Below are positions 1 to 10,255 of a stretch of DNA of 56,000 nt, piece by piece. Every line of letters starts with the position of its first letter. Positions within the stretch are counted from its first letter, which is position 1. The stretch lies in contig CAJNDS010001001.1 of assembly GCA_905221605.1 (NCBI GenBank), forward strand, positions 744,049 through 800,048, written 5' to 3'. The notes beneath the pieces were generated by a model. The model was not told the DNA's origin, did no database searches, and worked only from the letters and a program-made list of their open reading frames with translations. This DNA comes from Symbiodinium natans. Its lineage: Eukaryota > Sar > Dinophyceae > Suessiales > Symbiodiniaceae. The translations under genes and the position numbers were made by a program.

Positions 1-87
1 CGCCTAAATGAAAAGAGCGGAACTCCAAGTTGTGGGTCTTATAGGGTTTAGGGTTTAGGGCTTAGGGTTTCGGGGAACCCTCCTCTA

Positions 88-182
88 CCTTGGGAGGTTC
101 CCCCTTAACCGGTCCTTAATAGAGATTATAGCACCCCCCCCATTATACTGACTGCTAGTATAAGGTAAAGCCCTATAACCCT
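88..182. repeat. Family A inverted-repeat element (degenerate)
   Basis: Has GGGAGGTTCCCCCTTA at the left, CCTTAATAGAGATTATAG in the middle and CTGCTAGTATAAGG at the right, the internal structure of family A, but the right end is lost. Confidence 0.5.
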
Positions 183-611
183 AAACCCTAAACCGCCAGA
201 CATGAGCTTGAGATTTTTGGGGCCGGCTGCACTGGGTCTTGGGCATGCTGTCAAGCCGACATGCAGCACTGAAAAAAACACTTTCGCGCAATTCGGTTTA
301 GGGTTTATAGGGTTCAGGGTTTTGGGCCCAGTGTTTCAGAGTCGTACGAAAAAGCTATCCCTGAAAGTACACTTCTCAGCACATGTCTCTCCTTAGGCAC
401 ACTGCGCAAGGGCTTGGGGCATTGAGGGCTCATAAACCTGCTGAGTTTTTGGGCTGGAAGTAAAATGGGGAGGCTACGCCTCCCCCCCACTGTGTGCCCT
501 CCCTGCACAAAATCAGGTGCAAAGAAGCCTCAGGATTAGGCATTCATGGTTTGTAGGGTTCAGGGTTTGCAGGGTTTAGAAGGCTTGTAAGGTTTACCTT
601 GGCCTGATTTT

Positions 612-669
612 GGATGGAGGGGGGCTGCTGCAGGTACCAGAAATCTCCGAGGTCAAGCCCCATGATCGC
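612..669 (-). CDS. Candidate exon, unknown protein
   Basis: Acceptor GCTAG then an open frame reading AIMGLDLGDFWYLQQPPS on the minus strand, flanked on both sides by telomere-type repeats. No family recognised. Confidence 0.4.
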
Positions 670-706
670 CTAGCACCCAAAGAGTGCCTAGACACTAAGT
701 CTTGTC

Positions 707-800
707 CGTCAGGGTATAGGGTATAGGGTATAGGGTATAGGGTATAGGGTATAGGGTATAGGGTTTAGGGTTTGTTTAGGGTTTAGGGTTTAGGGTATAG
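707..800 (+). repeat. Telomere-like array, TATAGGG variant
   Basis: About eight copies of the variant unit TATAGGG followed by TTTAGGG units. Interstitial, flanked by unique sequence. Confidence 0.9.
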
Positions 801-855
801 GGTTTAGAGTTTAAATTTAGGTTTACTCGGCGCCGTCTCTGAGGGTTTAGGGTTA

Positions 856-916
856 GGAAGCTGCTGGTCGAGCACTGTCAGTGTAGTTGCTGCGGAGATA
901 GGGCCAAGGAACTTTG
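856..916 (-). CDS. Candidate exon, unknown protein
   Basis: Minus-strand open frame KFLGPISAATTLTVLDQQLP in a GC-rich island between telomere-type arrays. No family recognised. Confidence 0.4.
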
Positions 917-1042
917 TTCCTATGAGAACTCTAAACCCTGAACCCTGAACCCTGAACTCTAAACCCTAAACCCTAAACCCTAAACCCAAACCCTAAACTC
1001 AAAACCCAAAACCCAAAACCCTAAACCCTAAACCCTACACCC

Positions 1043-1127
1043 CAAGCCAGCTCTCGCCAAAGCAACCTGCCGCAGTGCAGAAGCGGAGCACCTGCTGTTG
1101 TGCAAACGCGTCTCTGGCCACTGACTG
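1043..1127 (-). CDS. Candidate exon, unknown protein
   Basis: Minus-strand frame QSVARDAFAQQQVLRFCTAA followed by GCFGESWL, strong GC at third codon positions, between a CCCTAAA array and a TTTAGGG array. Confidence 0.5.
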
Positions 1128-1212
1128 TTTAGGGTTTAGGGTTTAGGGTTTAGGGTTTAGGGTTTAGGGTTTAGGGTTTAGGGTTTAGGGTTTAGGGTTT
1201 AGGGTTTAGGGC
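1128..1212 (+). repeat. Telomere-like array (TTTAGGG)n
   Basis: About 12 near-perfect TTTAGGG units. Confidence 0.95.
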
Positions 1213-1339
1213 TTAGTTTTTTTTTCAATATTTAAGGTCAACCCGAGGCTGTACCCTTCCCCCCAAGCCTTCAATTCGAGCCCCTGGAACTCTCAAAACC
1301 GCAATCCCCTCCAGAAACCCTCTCCCCGAAAAGAAAAAA

Positions 1340-1432
1340 AACCTAAACCCTAAACCCTAAACCCTAAACCCTAAACCCTAAACCCTAAACCCTAAACCCT
1401 AAACCCTAAACCCTAAACCCTAAACCCTAAAC
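1340..1432 (+). repeat. Telomere-like array (CCCTAAA)n
   Basis: About 13 near-perfect CCCTAAA units, opposite orientation to the array 130 bp upstream. Confidence 0.95.
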
Positions 1433-1487
1433 CCCAAACCAAAGAGCTGGTGGGCTGGCCCGTGGCTTCTTGCAAGGCTGTGCTACA

Positions 1488-1622
1488 GGGGCCTTAACAA
1501 ATTAGAATAACATTAGGGGTCGGAATAATTGCTAATGGTGTTCCCTTAGGGTCCCTTTATGATTATACTGCCAAAGCCCTCCAAAACCTTGTTCTAATTA
1601 TTAAGGCCCCCTATAGTAGGGG
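1488..1622. repeat. Family F inverted-repeat element
   Basis: Ends AGGGGCCTTAACAAATTAGAA and GTTCTAATTATTAAGGCCCC are inverted repeats. It shares GGTCGGAATAAT, TTCCCTTAGGGTCCCTT and ATTATACTGCCAAAG internally with 15690-15797 and 36248-36358. It lies between two GC-rich coding-like islands (1440-1487 and 1623-1662). Confidence 0.75.
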
Positions 1623-1837
1623 CATCGCTCTCTCCAAGGAGATTGCTGCCAAGTTCAGGTGTGCGTGAGCGACGAATGTGCGCAAACCTATCCCAGGACC
1701 CTCAAGCCTGGAAAGTTCAATGGTCTGTGGGCTTAGACCCTAAACCCTGAACCCTGATTCCTAAACACTAAACCCTAAACCCTAAATCAATTAGGGTTTG
1801 AAGGTTCAGGGTACCAACGTATAGCCCGAACTTTAAC

Positions 1838-1928
1838 TTGTAAGCCTCCTAGGTCCCTACGTCCGCTAAGTAGGTTGTAAGTAGACTTATAACTTGGGGT
1901 TCGAAGTGCCCATGAACCTCCAAGTAGG
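1838..1928. repeat. Family B inverted-repeat element (right end)
   Basis: Ends in GTGCCCATGAACCTCCAAG, the family B terminus, with the internal GTAGGTTGTAAGTAGACTTATAA shared with other copies (for example 36600-36675). Confidence 0.6.
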
Positions 1929-2059
1929 GCCCCTAAACCCTAAACCTTAAACCCCATAAGTCTTTTGGGCAGAGAGCCCTGAGGCCGGCGGGCCTCGCAG
2001 CGATGACGCCGAACACGTCCAAAGAGCGCCATGGCCAAGACCTGGGTTTGAGGGCTCAG

Positions 2060-2190
2060 GGTTAGGGTTTAGGGTTTAGGGTTTAGGGTTTCGGGTTTAG
2101 GGTTCTGGGGTTTAGGGTTTAGGGGGTTAGGGGGTTAGGGGGTTAGGGGGTTAGGGGGTTAGGGGGTTGGGGTTTAGGGTTTAGGGTTTC
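2060..2190 (+). repeat. Telomere-like array with TTAGGGGG variant
   Basis: TTTAGGG units that switch to six copies of TTAGGGGG and back. Confidence 0.9.
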
Positions 2191-2275
2191 GGGTTGCTGT
2201 TCCAGGGCTCGCACAGGGCATGTGGGGTGTTTCAGGTTCTTTGCCGTAGGGTCCCCCTTATTCTAACAAGGGTAT

Positions 2276-2390
2276 GTGTTGGGATGTTCCCCCTTATTCT
2301 AACAGTCCTTAGTAGCCATTATAGTACTCCCGAATATAATCCCTGTAAAGGGCTGTCAGCATAAGGGGGGGGGGGGGGGGACATGACAAG
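2276..2390. repeat. Family A element with poly-G tract
   Basis: Starts GGGATGTTCCCCCTTATTCTAACAGTCCTTA and ends CAGCATAAG followed by a run of 18 G, where the matching family A end should be GGGGGAACATCCC. Confidence 0.6.
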
Positions 2391-2899
2391 GTATGTGGTA
2401 TAGTAGGGATTATCGAATCCAGGGGCCCTCAAGGAGGCTTGCCTCCCCGTCGGCCCGGAGAGCATACAGAGAGGAGCGGCGCCCTCCAGGCAGCCGGGTG
2501 CCGACGCCCCTCGGCAACCAGGAGACGGGCTACCAGTTTAGGGTTTCGGGTTTAGGGTTTAGGGTTTAGGGCTACAATCCCCATAATCAACCCGACAAAG
2601 GGCCTTTTTATGGGGGTTGTAGGGAATACCAGCCCGTCCTGGAAGGTTCCGGGTTGTGTGGCTTTTAAGGTTCCCGTAGGGTTTTGTCATGATTTAGGGT
2701 TTAGGGTTTTTGGTTGGGTTTTAGGGTTAAGGTTTTTGTTTGGGTTTTTCAGGGTTTGTAGGGTTTAGGGCCTTTTAGGATTTAGGGAAGCCCCAAAACT
2801 TGCCAAAACCAGAAGCGCAAAGCGTATCTGGCAGACTTGTAGGGGAGCGCCCCCAAAGCTCCCATAAGAGCCTCGAAGCTTGAACGCGTAGCCACCCAG

Positions 2900-4500
2900 C
2901 CACCTTCTTCAACTGCTTTCCCTCTGTTTCGCGACAGATCGTAAGTCTTTCTCATGTTTCTAAATACCTCAACTCTGTTTTAAGACAACCGACGTATAGA
3001 AATGAACCCAGATCCCGGTGGATGTTGGCAGCATGCTTGGTCACGACTGACACGCCCACAACATGCGAAACTGTATGAATGTCCTGCAAGTCCTGCCACG
3101 CTCGAAGCCACCAATAGCATGTTAGCTGCGCCCCCTTTCACCCCCAAAAACCTTGCACTAGGCGTCAAGAAAGTGTCCCTCTGCAACCCACCAGTTTCAA
3201 GCCCCCCTCAAGCCATGGCCGGGGGGCAGCAAGTGGTGGGCAGCAAGAAACCTGCATGGACTTTCATAGGGCAACGCCAAGGCATGCGCCAGGCCGTGTG
3301 AGCTGCAAACGACAGAGAGGTAGCTGCAAGACACCCCTTTTTTTGGTTTTGCCAAACACCCCTAAACCCTAAACCTTAAGCCTGAAACCCGAGCATCGGG
3401 GTTTATAAACTTTAGGGCTTGCCATTCAAGAACTTCGTGCATCGGATTTGTCTGGTCTTCTTCTTGGGGTGGCCGGGGGTGATATAGTCTCAGACAGGTT
3501 CTGCACCTCATCCCCAAGCTCCATAGTCCATAGCTCATTTCGGGCGCAGGAATCCACCCCTTCATATCTCACAGTCTCACAGGAAGCGCAAGGTGAATAG
3601 GCCACGGGAGCAGGGCCTTCGCCCTTCTTCGCGCTCGAGGCCCGCCAGCCGCGTCGCGCGCGTGTTGCGCGCGAAGATGCGGCGGTCGTCTGGGAGGATG
3701 CTGCAGATCGGGCGGGGGGGTTGGAGGAGCCGGGCTCTTGTAGTAGCCTTTTTGTGATAGGTGGTCTGAGATGCTCCCGTGAGCGCCATGTTGGCATACG
3801 TGTACCAGGACGGGGTATTATGCTCTAAAACCCCTTACAAAGGCCCTTAAAAGAGTTGATTGTGGGGATTATAGGGCGCTAATAGCCCGTCCTGGAATAT
3901 CTGCATATGGTGACCTCAGACAAGGTCGGAACAGGGTAGGTTGGGAGGAGAGGAGGCTACATGTTGCGACGGCATCCGCATACATGCGTTTGCAGATGGA
4001 AAAGCATGGCCACAATATCATGTGCTTCCTCTATACCGCAATTGAAGAATCACCAACCACAAAGGCCTTTGGACTAAAATTTACAGTAGAACTTGCAGAG
4101 GCTTCCTCATGTCAATTGCAGACGTCTTCCTAAACGATCCTCATGCACCCAAACCTACACAACCTAACACCCTTGCACGCAGCTTGCCGGGCCAAGCTGC
4201 AGAATCCAAATATCGCATTCAGCATGGACCGGACAAGGCGATTTTTGCCTCAGGAGGCCAAGTGGGTATTACTCTGAATGTGCCCCAAAGCACGGGAGCC
4301 AAGTATGCGAGAGCGGACCAAGTATCACTTTATCTGGCTGGTTCTTAGTAGGGAATCAGGTACCCGAAAAAATCCCTTAAAGGGTATATAAAGGCCCCTA
4401 ATTCCCTCATTCCCTGCTAAGACCCAGGGGGCTATGGTGCGTACGATTTGGGCCGTGATGTCGACGATTCTCAAACCCTAGCTGGTCGACGGTTGTATCA
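2900..4500. other. No supported gene; family D element and short arrays
   Basis: Several 60-120-codon open frames occur on both strands here, but codon use is not GC3-rich, frames conflict and no domain is visible. The recognisable element is family D at 3802-3897. Confidence 0.5.
3802..3897. repeat. Family D inverted-repeat element
   Basis: TACCAGGACGGGGTATTA at the left pairs with TAATAGCCCGTCCTGGA at the right. Shared with 5285-5467, 8764-8905, 19479-19626 and the fragment at 33310-33345. Confidence 0.75.
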
Positions 4501-4875
4501 TGGATTCCCCTACTACCCCCCTCTTTTCCTACCCCCCCCACCTAGGTTCTCCCCATCATTAAGGCTATTTAGGGGTAAAGCCCAACTTAGGGTATAGGGT
4601 TTAGGGTTTAGGGTCGTATGCAGGGGGGTAGTAATGAAACCCAGGACTGTAGGGTTGAGAACAAGCACGTCGCTCTCAACACCCTGGGTGTGGACCACTC
4701 TGTGCCACAACTTCTGGAATCAAAGCCCGCAGCCTCAACCCAAAACCCCTTTTATACACCTTAAGAAACCTACCTTTTTCGTAGGCTCTGCGTATACAAA
4801 CCACTTGTAGGATACTTATAGGTGACCCACAAGAAAATAGGAGGTCTTGTGTTCTTAAGGTACACCCTTAAGGCC

Positions 4876-4971
4876 CCTAAACCCTAAACCCTAAACCCTA
4901 AACCCTAAACCCTAAACCCTGAACCCTAAACCCTAAACCCTAAACCCTAAACCCTAAACCCTAAACCCTAT
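4876..4971 (+). repeat. Telomere-like array (CCCTAAA)n
   Basis: About 14 units, one CCCTGAA variant. Confidence 0.95.
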
Positions 4972-5012
4972 TTGGCCCTCCACTCTGAAGTGCGACTTCG
5001 GCTTGGTAGCCC

Positions 5013-5203
5013 AGTAACCATTTTGCCATTTGGGGACGGTTACGTCAGAAGGGAACCTTTACAGTTTAATGGACTTATACCTGATGTATCATTAAGGGGT
5101 AGTTTCGACTAAGCTGTAGGTAAATAGACAACCCTAAACCCTAAACCCTAAACCCTAAACCCTAAACCCTGGGGATTCAAAAGGGTACCACTGGGCAACC
5201 AAG
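5013..5203. repeat. Family C element with nested telomere array
   Basis: CTTGGTAGCCCAGTAACCAT on the left and GGGTACCACTGGGCAACCAAG on the right are the two family C ends; a CCCTAAA array (5130-5170) lies between them. Directly next to the candidate exon at 5203-5272, so the right end coincides with an intron end. Confidence 0.75.
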
Positions 5204-5272
5204 CGCGACCAAGTCCGCGGCCCATCCAGAAGTGAGGCCACACGTGGACCAGGCGCCTCGGGGAGTCCTGGC
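5203..5272 (-). CDS. Candidate exon, unknown protein
   Basis: Minus-strand frame QDSPRRLVHVWPHFWMGRGL with high GC3, bounded by a family C element on one side and family D on the other. Confidence 0.55.
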
Positions 5273-5284
5273 TTGGCAATTGTA

Positions 5285-5467
5285 ATACCAGCATGGCCTT
5301 TGATAGGGCCTCAGAATCCCCATCATCAACCCTGTAAAGGTTTCGGGTTTAGGGTTTAGGGTTTCGGGTTTAGGGTTTAGGGCGATTATAGGCCCAAGAA
5401 TCCCCCTAATCAACCCGATGAAGGCCCTTTTTGGGGGGTTACGGGGTATAGTAGCCCATGCTGGTAG
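5285..5467. repeat. Family D element with nested array
   Basis: ATACCAGCATGGCC ... TAGCCCATGCTGGTAGGG ends; internal AGAATCCCC(A/C)(T)CATCAACCC blocks repeated on both sides of a TTTAGGG array. Confidence 0.7.
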
Positions 5468-5486
5468 GGTTTAGGTCTTTGTCCCC

Positions 5487-5534
5487 TTTTGCTGCCCCGC
5501 CCACTCGCCTGGCTGACTGTACGACACTCTGCAG
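5487..5534 (-). CDS. Candidate small exon
   Basis: Minus-strand frame LQSVVQSARRVGGAAK in a GC-rich island between repeats. No family recognised. Confidence 0.4.
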
Positions 5535-5574
5535 GGTTTGGGGTTTTGACTAGGGTTCGGGGAGTTCGGTCTTT

Positions 5575-5670
5575 CTAAGCCATTGGATTCTGAAACCGGC
5601 CTCCACTACTTCTGAGGGCGGCGCCAAACAAGCCTGCCACAGCATCTGAGGGCGGCACAAAGCCATTTGG
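5575..5670 (-). CDS. Candidate exon, unknown protein
   Basis: Minus-strand frame NGFVPPSDAVAGLFGAALRS followed by SGGRFQNPMA and a stop; the island is GC-rich and repeat-flanked. A second minus frame is also open, so the frame is not certain. Confidence 0.35.
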   Translation of the reverse strand, partial: PNGFVPPSDAVAGLFGAALRSSGGRFQNPMA

Positions 5671-5966
5671 GTGCATTTGTTTAGGGGGCTTGGGCTCTGA
5701 GTTTCGGCTACTGGGATTTGGGGCGGGGGGGGGGGGGGGGGGGGGGTGTTTGGGTTGCCTCTCTGAGGATATGTTATGGTTTCATGGCTTGGGAGGCGGT
5801 GCGGATGGGTGCTCTTTGATCTCTTGGGTGCTTTTTTGGGAAGGGTTTCATGAAAGGGCTGCTGCAGAGGCTCTTGCGAAGAATGAAAAAAGCAGCTGTG
5901 CTCAGCCTCCGCACCTCCCACTCCTCCGTCATCTCGTACGCCAGTGGCGGATCCTTAGCCCAAGAA

Positions 5967-6029
5967 CCCTAAACCCTAAACCCTAAACCCTAAACCCTAA
6001 ACCCTAAACCCTAAACCCTAAACCCTAAA
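5967..6029 (+). repeat. Telomere-like array (CCCTAAA)n
   Basis: Nine near-perfect units. Confidence 0.95.
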
Positions 6030-6083
6030 CAGTCTCAGGAAGGTCCAACCCAAATACTAGACGCGGGCTCTACACGTGTTCAC

Positions 6084-6128
6084 CTCGACCAGGGACCCAT
6101 GTACACACTGTTTGGGCCCTGGGGCTGC
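6084..6128 (-). CDS. Candidate exon, unknown protein
   Basis: Frame QPQGPNSVYMGPWSR on the minus strand ending at a donor AG/GTGAAC. Confidence 0.45.
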
Positions 6129-6268
6129 CTATAAACCCTATAAACCCTGTAAACCCTATAAACCCCATAAACCCCATAAACCCCATAAACCCTATAAACC
6201 CTATAAACCCTATAAACCCTATAAACCCCATAAACCCTATAAACCCTATAAACCCTATAAACCCTAAA
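6128..6268 (+). repeat. Array of 9-bp variant CCCTATAAA
   Basis: About 15 units of CCC(T/C)(A/G)TAAA, a nonamer derived from the telomere-type unit. The repeated KPYKPYKP-like open frames through it are artefacts of the repeat. Confidence 0.95.
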
Positions 6269-6305
6269 CCCAGGCACATGGATCCTTACCAAAGCAACTT
6301 AAAGC

Positions 6306-6366
6306 AACTTGTCGCTTGTGGAGTCGTGGCCTGACCGGCTCAGGGTGTGTTTATCAGTGGCGCCTC
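6306..6366 (-). CDS. Candidate exon, unknown protein
   Basis: Minus-strand frame GATDKHTLSRSGHDSTSDKL between the CCCTATAAA array and a TTTTAGGG array. Confidence 0.45.
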
Positions 6367-6369
6367 TTT

Positions 6370-6445
6370 TAAGGTTTAGGGTTTAGGATTTTAGGGTTTT
6401 AGGGTTTTAGGGTTTTAGGGTTTTAGGGTTTTAGGGTTTAGGCTT
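6370..6445 (+). repeat. Array of 8-bp variant TTTTAGGG
   Basis: About seven units of TTTTAGGG, bounded by TTTAGGG units. Confidence 0.9.
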
Positions 6446-6627
6446 TAGGGTTTAAATAGGGGTTTCTGTCAAAGAAAGGGCTGTGCCAAAGCACTCAAGA
6501 TCCATGCGGCTTAGGGTTTAGGGTTTAGGGTTTAGGGTTTAGGGTTTCCAGGGTGTAGGCGGTAGGGTTTACAGGGTTTAGGGTCTAGGCTCAACATAGG
6601 AGTACAAGTATCCCACGTTAGAGGTAC

Positions 6628-6710
6628 CTGCGGGGCTTGGGCCATTGGAAAAGCCGCGCGGCCAGATCCTCCGCCCAATGTAGCCCGACGTGCCGTCCTG
6701 TGATCGCGGG
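6628..6710 (-). CDS. Candidate exon, unknown protein
   Basis: Frame PAITGRHVGLHWAEDLAARL then FQWPKPR on the minus strand, ending at a clean donor AG/GTACCT; high GC3. One of the strongest exon calls in this part. No family recognised. Confidence 0.65.
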
Positions 6711-6847
6711 GGTTTAGGGCTTCAAAGCTTATGATGAATGCAAAAGCCCCTAAACCCTAAACCCTAAACCCTAAACAAGTTAGTGCAGAACTTCTGCAGA
6801 AGAGCTAAGGTTGAACCCCCCGAACCCACAAAACCTGCTGGCTACAC

Positions 6848-6893
6848 CTGCCATGCTGCTCCCGCGTCACCTGCCCTATCCAAGGACAGGCCC
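6848..6893 (-). CDS. Candidate small exon
   Basis: Frame LSLDRAGDAGAAWQ ending at donor CAG/GTGTAG on the minus strand. Confidence 0.5.
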
Positions 6894-6983
6894 CCAAACC
6901 CTAAACCCTAAACCCTAAACCCTAAACCCTAAACCCTTAGACACACATGAGACCTTCGGAACCCTACATCACAGGGCTCGTAC

Positions 6984-7048
6984 CCAGGTGCCGGAATGTC
7001 TGTGCGCACGGAAGCTTCGCAAGCCAATGCCGAAGCACCTCGAGACTC
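6984..7048 (-). CDS. Candidate exon, unknown protein
   Basis: Acceptor TCAAG, then frame SLEVLRHWLAKLPCAQTFRH, then donor G/GTACGA on the minus strand. Both splice sites and codon use agree. Confidence 0.65.
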
Positions 7049-7149
7049 CTTGACTTTAGGGGACTCAGACCAACAGCTCTGAATAGGGATTCTAGCACCC
7101 CCTATTCTCATCCCGAGTAAGGACTGTAGCAGAGTTGAATGGCAGTCAC

Positions 7150-7246
7150 CCCCGATCCCAAGTCCACCGTTAGCAGTCCGTTGGCAGACAGAAGACGCAC
7201 GGGCCGGCCAAGGCAAGTGGCCTTGCGGCGCGGGCACCAAAAACAA
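7150..7246 (-). CDS. Candidate exon, unknown protein
   Basis: Acceptor GGTAG and donor G/GTGACT bracket a frame containing CPRRKATCLGRPVRLLSANG and LLTVDLGSG. Confidence 0.6.
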
Positions 7247-7351
7247 CTACCATTTAAATGCTTAAGAACCCCCCCAAAACCAAAAAACATGCCTCCTTAT
7301 GTGGGTTATTTAGGGATTATGATCGTTTTTTTCTTGTTGGGGTTCTTAAGC

Positions 7352-7440
7352 AAACAGTCGCAAAGGGGCTCCGGAAGAGCCTCTGGCCAGTGAGGATTTG
7401 CGCAGGCCCTTTCTTTTTATCATGCTGGTTTGCCTCGCCC
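7352..7440 (-). CDS. Candidate exon, unknown protein
   Basis: Minus-strand frame with SMIKRKGLRKSSLARGSSGA, basic. Next to a family C fragment (7460-7500) and a family A fragment (7490-7540). Confidence 0.45.
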
Positions 7441-7654
7441 CGGTTGGTGATCTTAGTAGCCCGGTCACCATATCATAATAAGGGTACCTTAGAACGTTCC
7501 CCCTTACACTAACAGTTCTTACTAGGGATTCAAGTAGGGTACAGTATCTACTATCTATGCTGGTGATAACCGTATTTAGGGCACCTATAGTGATCCCTGC
7601 TTATAAGTACCCATGAACCTCCAACGAAACGGCTAAAGTTCCGAGTGCAAGATG

Positions 7655-7825
7655 CCTACGCCTGCCACACCCGATCTACTCACAACTTCGTGGAGTACGC
7701 ACAGTCCACTCTCAAGTTCGCGGAGCACTCTAAGTTCGTAGTGCACCATGCCTGCCACACCCGATCTGCGCTTTCAACACCCGACCGATCCACTGTCAAG
7801 TTCGCGGAGCACTCTCAAGAAACCC
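7655..7825. repeat. Local imperfect duplication
   Basis: CCTGCCACACCCGATCT occurs at 7661-7677 and 7751-7767, and TTCGCGGAGCACTCT at two spacings about 90 bp apart; an old tandem duplication of about 90 bp. Confidence 0.7.
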
Positions 7826-7908
7826 CTCTAAACCCTTTTTTACACCTAAACCCAAAACCCAAAAACTCTAGAAGCCCTGTAAACCCAAAAGCTGTAACAC
7901 CTCCCAAG

Positions 7909-7999
7909 ATGCCCCGAAGCCTCCTCGCTGACCTCGGCAAAACTGTCAAGGAAGCGGACGAAATCATCCTGAGGGGCTCCTGTTACGAGGAAACTACTT
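7909..7999 (+). CDS. Candidate plus-strand exon
   Basis: MPRSLLADLGKTVKEADEII on the plus strand, ending where a family B terminus (CTACTTGGAGGTTCATC) begins. Plus-strand in a mostly minus-strand neighbourhood, so it may belong to another gene or be chance. Confidence 0.4.
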
Positions 8000-8097
8000 G
8001 GAGGTTCATCTGGGTACCTATTAAGTGGGGTTTAGGGTTAGGGCTTAGGGTTTAGGGTTGGCGTGTAAGGTTTAGGGTTTAACGTTTAGGGTTTAGG

Positions 8098-8211
8098 CTA
8101 CTTGGAGGTTCATCTGGGTACTTATTAAGTAGGATTATAAGGACCCGATGCAATGTGATACCCATAGATACCTTGTAACCCTTCCTTTTGGAGTACCCAT
8201 GAACCTCCAAG
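8098..8211. repeat. Family B inverted-repeat element (full)
   Basis: CTACTTGGAGGTTCATCTGG ... AGTACCCATGAACCTCCAAG ends, 114 bp. A second left end is at 7994-8022. Confidence 0.8.
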
Positions 8212-8375
8212 CAGGCTCTACGGTTGCCGATGAAGGAAAAGAACACAAGACAAAATTGTGCTGTTCTTTAAATGGGGCCCTCTTCAGGAAACCTAACCGG
8301 CTAACAAGCCTGCACCTGTTGGGACAATAGGGTTTAGGGTTTAGCCCGGTTTAGGGTTTAGGGTTTAGAGGACAA

Positions 8376-8457
8376 TCCCTGCACCCTGCTCCTCGCGACC
8401 CTCTCGGATGCACTCCTCGTGCGGCATGTAGTTGCACGCATGCAGGTTGGACTGGTG
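8376..8457 (-). CDS. Candidate exon, unknown protein
   Basis: Acceptor CCCAG then HQSNLHACNYMPHEECIREG and REEQGAG, with nearly every third position G or C. The C/H-rich segment could bind metal. Confidence 0.6.
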
Positions 8458-8685
8458 CTGGGAAGATGTCCTGTGTGAGGACGGCCTGAGGAAGAACAAG
8501 AAACCCTACCGGCAAACCATAAAGTTTCTGTCAACTGCAATGGCTCAGTCTCCAATCTTTTGAGCCCATATCCTCAGCTGCCCAAGCAAACGAACTTGCT
8601 GTAAGCCCTAAACCCTAAACCCTAAACCCTGAACCCTAAACCCTGAACCCTAATCCCTCCTTGCAAGGGCCCTGACGAGGCCAGG

Positions 8686-8753
8686 GATTAGACGAGCCGG
8701 CATGCAGGCGCGCGCCGTGCCGCTGCCGCCGCCGTCGTCGTGGCTGCTCTCTG
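8686..8753 (-). CDS. Candidate exon, unknown protein
   Basis: Acceptor CTAG then AESSHDDGGGSGTARACMPA, GC3 close to 100 percent. Confidence 0.55.
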
Positions 8754-8763
8754 CTAGGTAACT

Positions 8764-8905
8764 ACCAGGATGGGCTAAGGTTTAGGGTTTCGGGTTTAGG
8801 GCTTACGGTTTAGGGTTTAGGGTTCAGGATATAGGGTATGAGGCCCTATAATCCCCATAATCAACCCTATGAAGTGCCTTTTTTGGGGGGGGGGTTCTAG
8901 TACCG
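8764..8905. repeat. Family D element with nested array
   Basis: ACCAGGATGGGCTAA on the left, then TTTAGGG units, then the family D core GGCCCTATAATCCCCATAAT and the TTTTTGGGGG stretch. Confidence 0.65.
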
Positions 8906-9129
8906 AAACAAGATGCAAGGACATACGTGCGCAGCCAATGTAGCCGACAAACAAAACTGCATCAAAAAGGGGACTAGTCGCGCAAGACGCTCTTACGTTG
9001 CTGAAACGACTGATGCACAGAGTCTGCTTTCTAGAGCTGCAATTAGAGGGGATGTGAGTATCTGCATAGACTGCTGCAAGGACCTTGTGGCTTACGCCTC
9101 CCGAACTTTGCGAGCCTGGCATTCTTAAG

Positions 9130-9880
9130 CACATGCAACGTGCGAACTAGAACCACTGCAACTGCCCACAACGCCTGACTGAGGCCGAGCCAGCTATCTT
9201 TTTGCTTCATTCCAAATGCCTAAGCCCCAAAAACCCTCAGCAAGGGGGGGGTGGGGAGGGTGGGGGGGCTCAAACTCGTATGAGAAGAACTTTAGAATTT
9301 TGGTAGTTATACAAAGGGGTTCTCTATTTCGGGACATGCTCATATCATTGAGATTTCCCTGCAAAGATTGATGCACGCAGTAAATACATACGCATAGACT
9401 TCTTGATTTCGCTCAGAGTTTGCGTATGCCACTACATGCTTTTTTGCTTGTGTAGCGACCCCCCCCCCCCTCCCCAAACTATATGCATCTCTTTCTTCCT
9501 GACGGCATGCACGTCGTCATCAAAGTACACCACCTCCGAAACCTCACAAGCTTGATTCAACACAAGTTGCCCACGCCCTGAGTCTCGTGCCCAAACCCCC
9601 AAGAGGCCGAGGGCCCCTTAAGCCAATCTAAACACTTCATATTTCTGTGAAGGAATTCCCCTCAACTCAAGAAAATTGGCCTCGCAAGGGATCCCCCTCT
9701 AAGCTCCTTACTTCTCCAAGAACCCAAAAGAAAAATGTTGAACTTTATTATGTTCCTACCAATCAGGAAACCCAGAAAAATCAAGGTTCAACTATTGGCT
9801 AAGTAAGGTCTGGTGCCGTTTTGGGGTTGGTTACTTTATAAGGGAAACCAGAACCCAAAAAAGAGAGTAGAGGGTACCGC
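9130..9880. other. No supported gene
   Basis: AT-richer sequence with a C10 tract near 9461-9470 and a family C right half at about 9790-9885. Open frames are short and unsupported. Confidence 0.5.
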
Positions 9881-10149
9881 CGGGCCACCCTAAACCCTAA
9901 ACCCTAAACCCTAAACCCTAAACCCATAATGCAGTCACATGTCTTCAAAGACTCGGCGCCTTTTCTTTGTTTGGCCCCTTGGGATCCATCCCTCAGCGCC
10001 GCGGCGGCGAGGGTGGTGGCGAAGGCGCCTCTCTCAGAACGGGGGTTTAGGGTTTAGGGTTTTGCGGGTTTGGGGTTTAGGGTTTTGGGGTTTTGGGGTT
10101 TTGGGGTTTAGGGTTTAGGGCTTGGGGTTTAGGGCTTAGGGTTTAGATT

Positions 10150-10255
10150 CTGGATCTGAAGTGTAGGGTGAGGCGGAACGCGGGTATAGACCCTCCCAAT
10201 TCGACTCTGCCAGCGTGCGCCGCCCCAACCCCGGGTAACCTCCAGGGCCGAAGCT
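10150..10255 (-). CDS. Candidate exon, unknown protein
   Basis: Minus-strand frame SFGPGGYPGLGRRTLAESNW followed by EGLYPRSASPYTS, high GC3. Confidence 0.5.

Noticed and set aside
6070-6292. Open frames reading KPYKPYKP or VYRVYRVY on both strands
   Set aside because: Pure translation of the CCCTATAAA array.
9975-10045. GC-rich island open on both strands (plus SLSAAAARVVAKAPLSERG; minus SERGAFATTLAAAALRDGSQ)
   Set aside because: Likely exonic but strand undecidable by eye.
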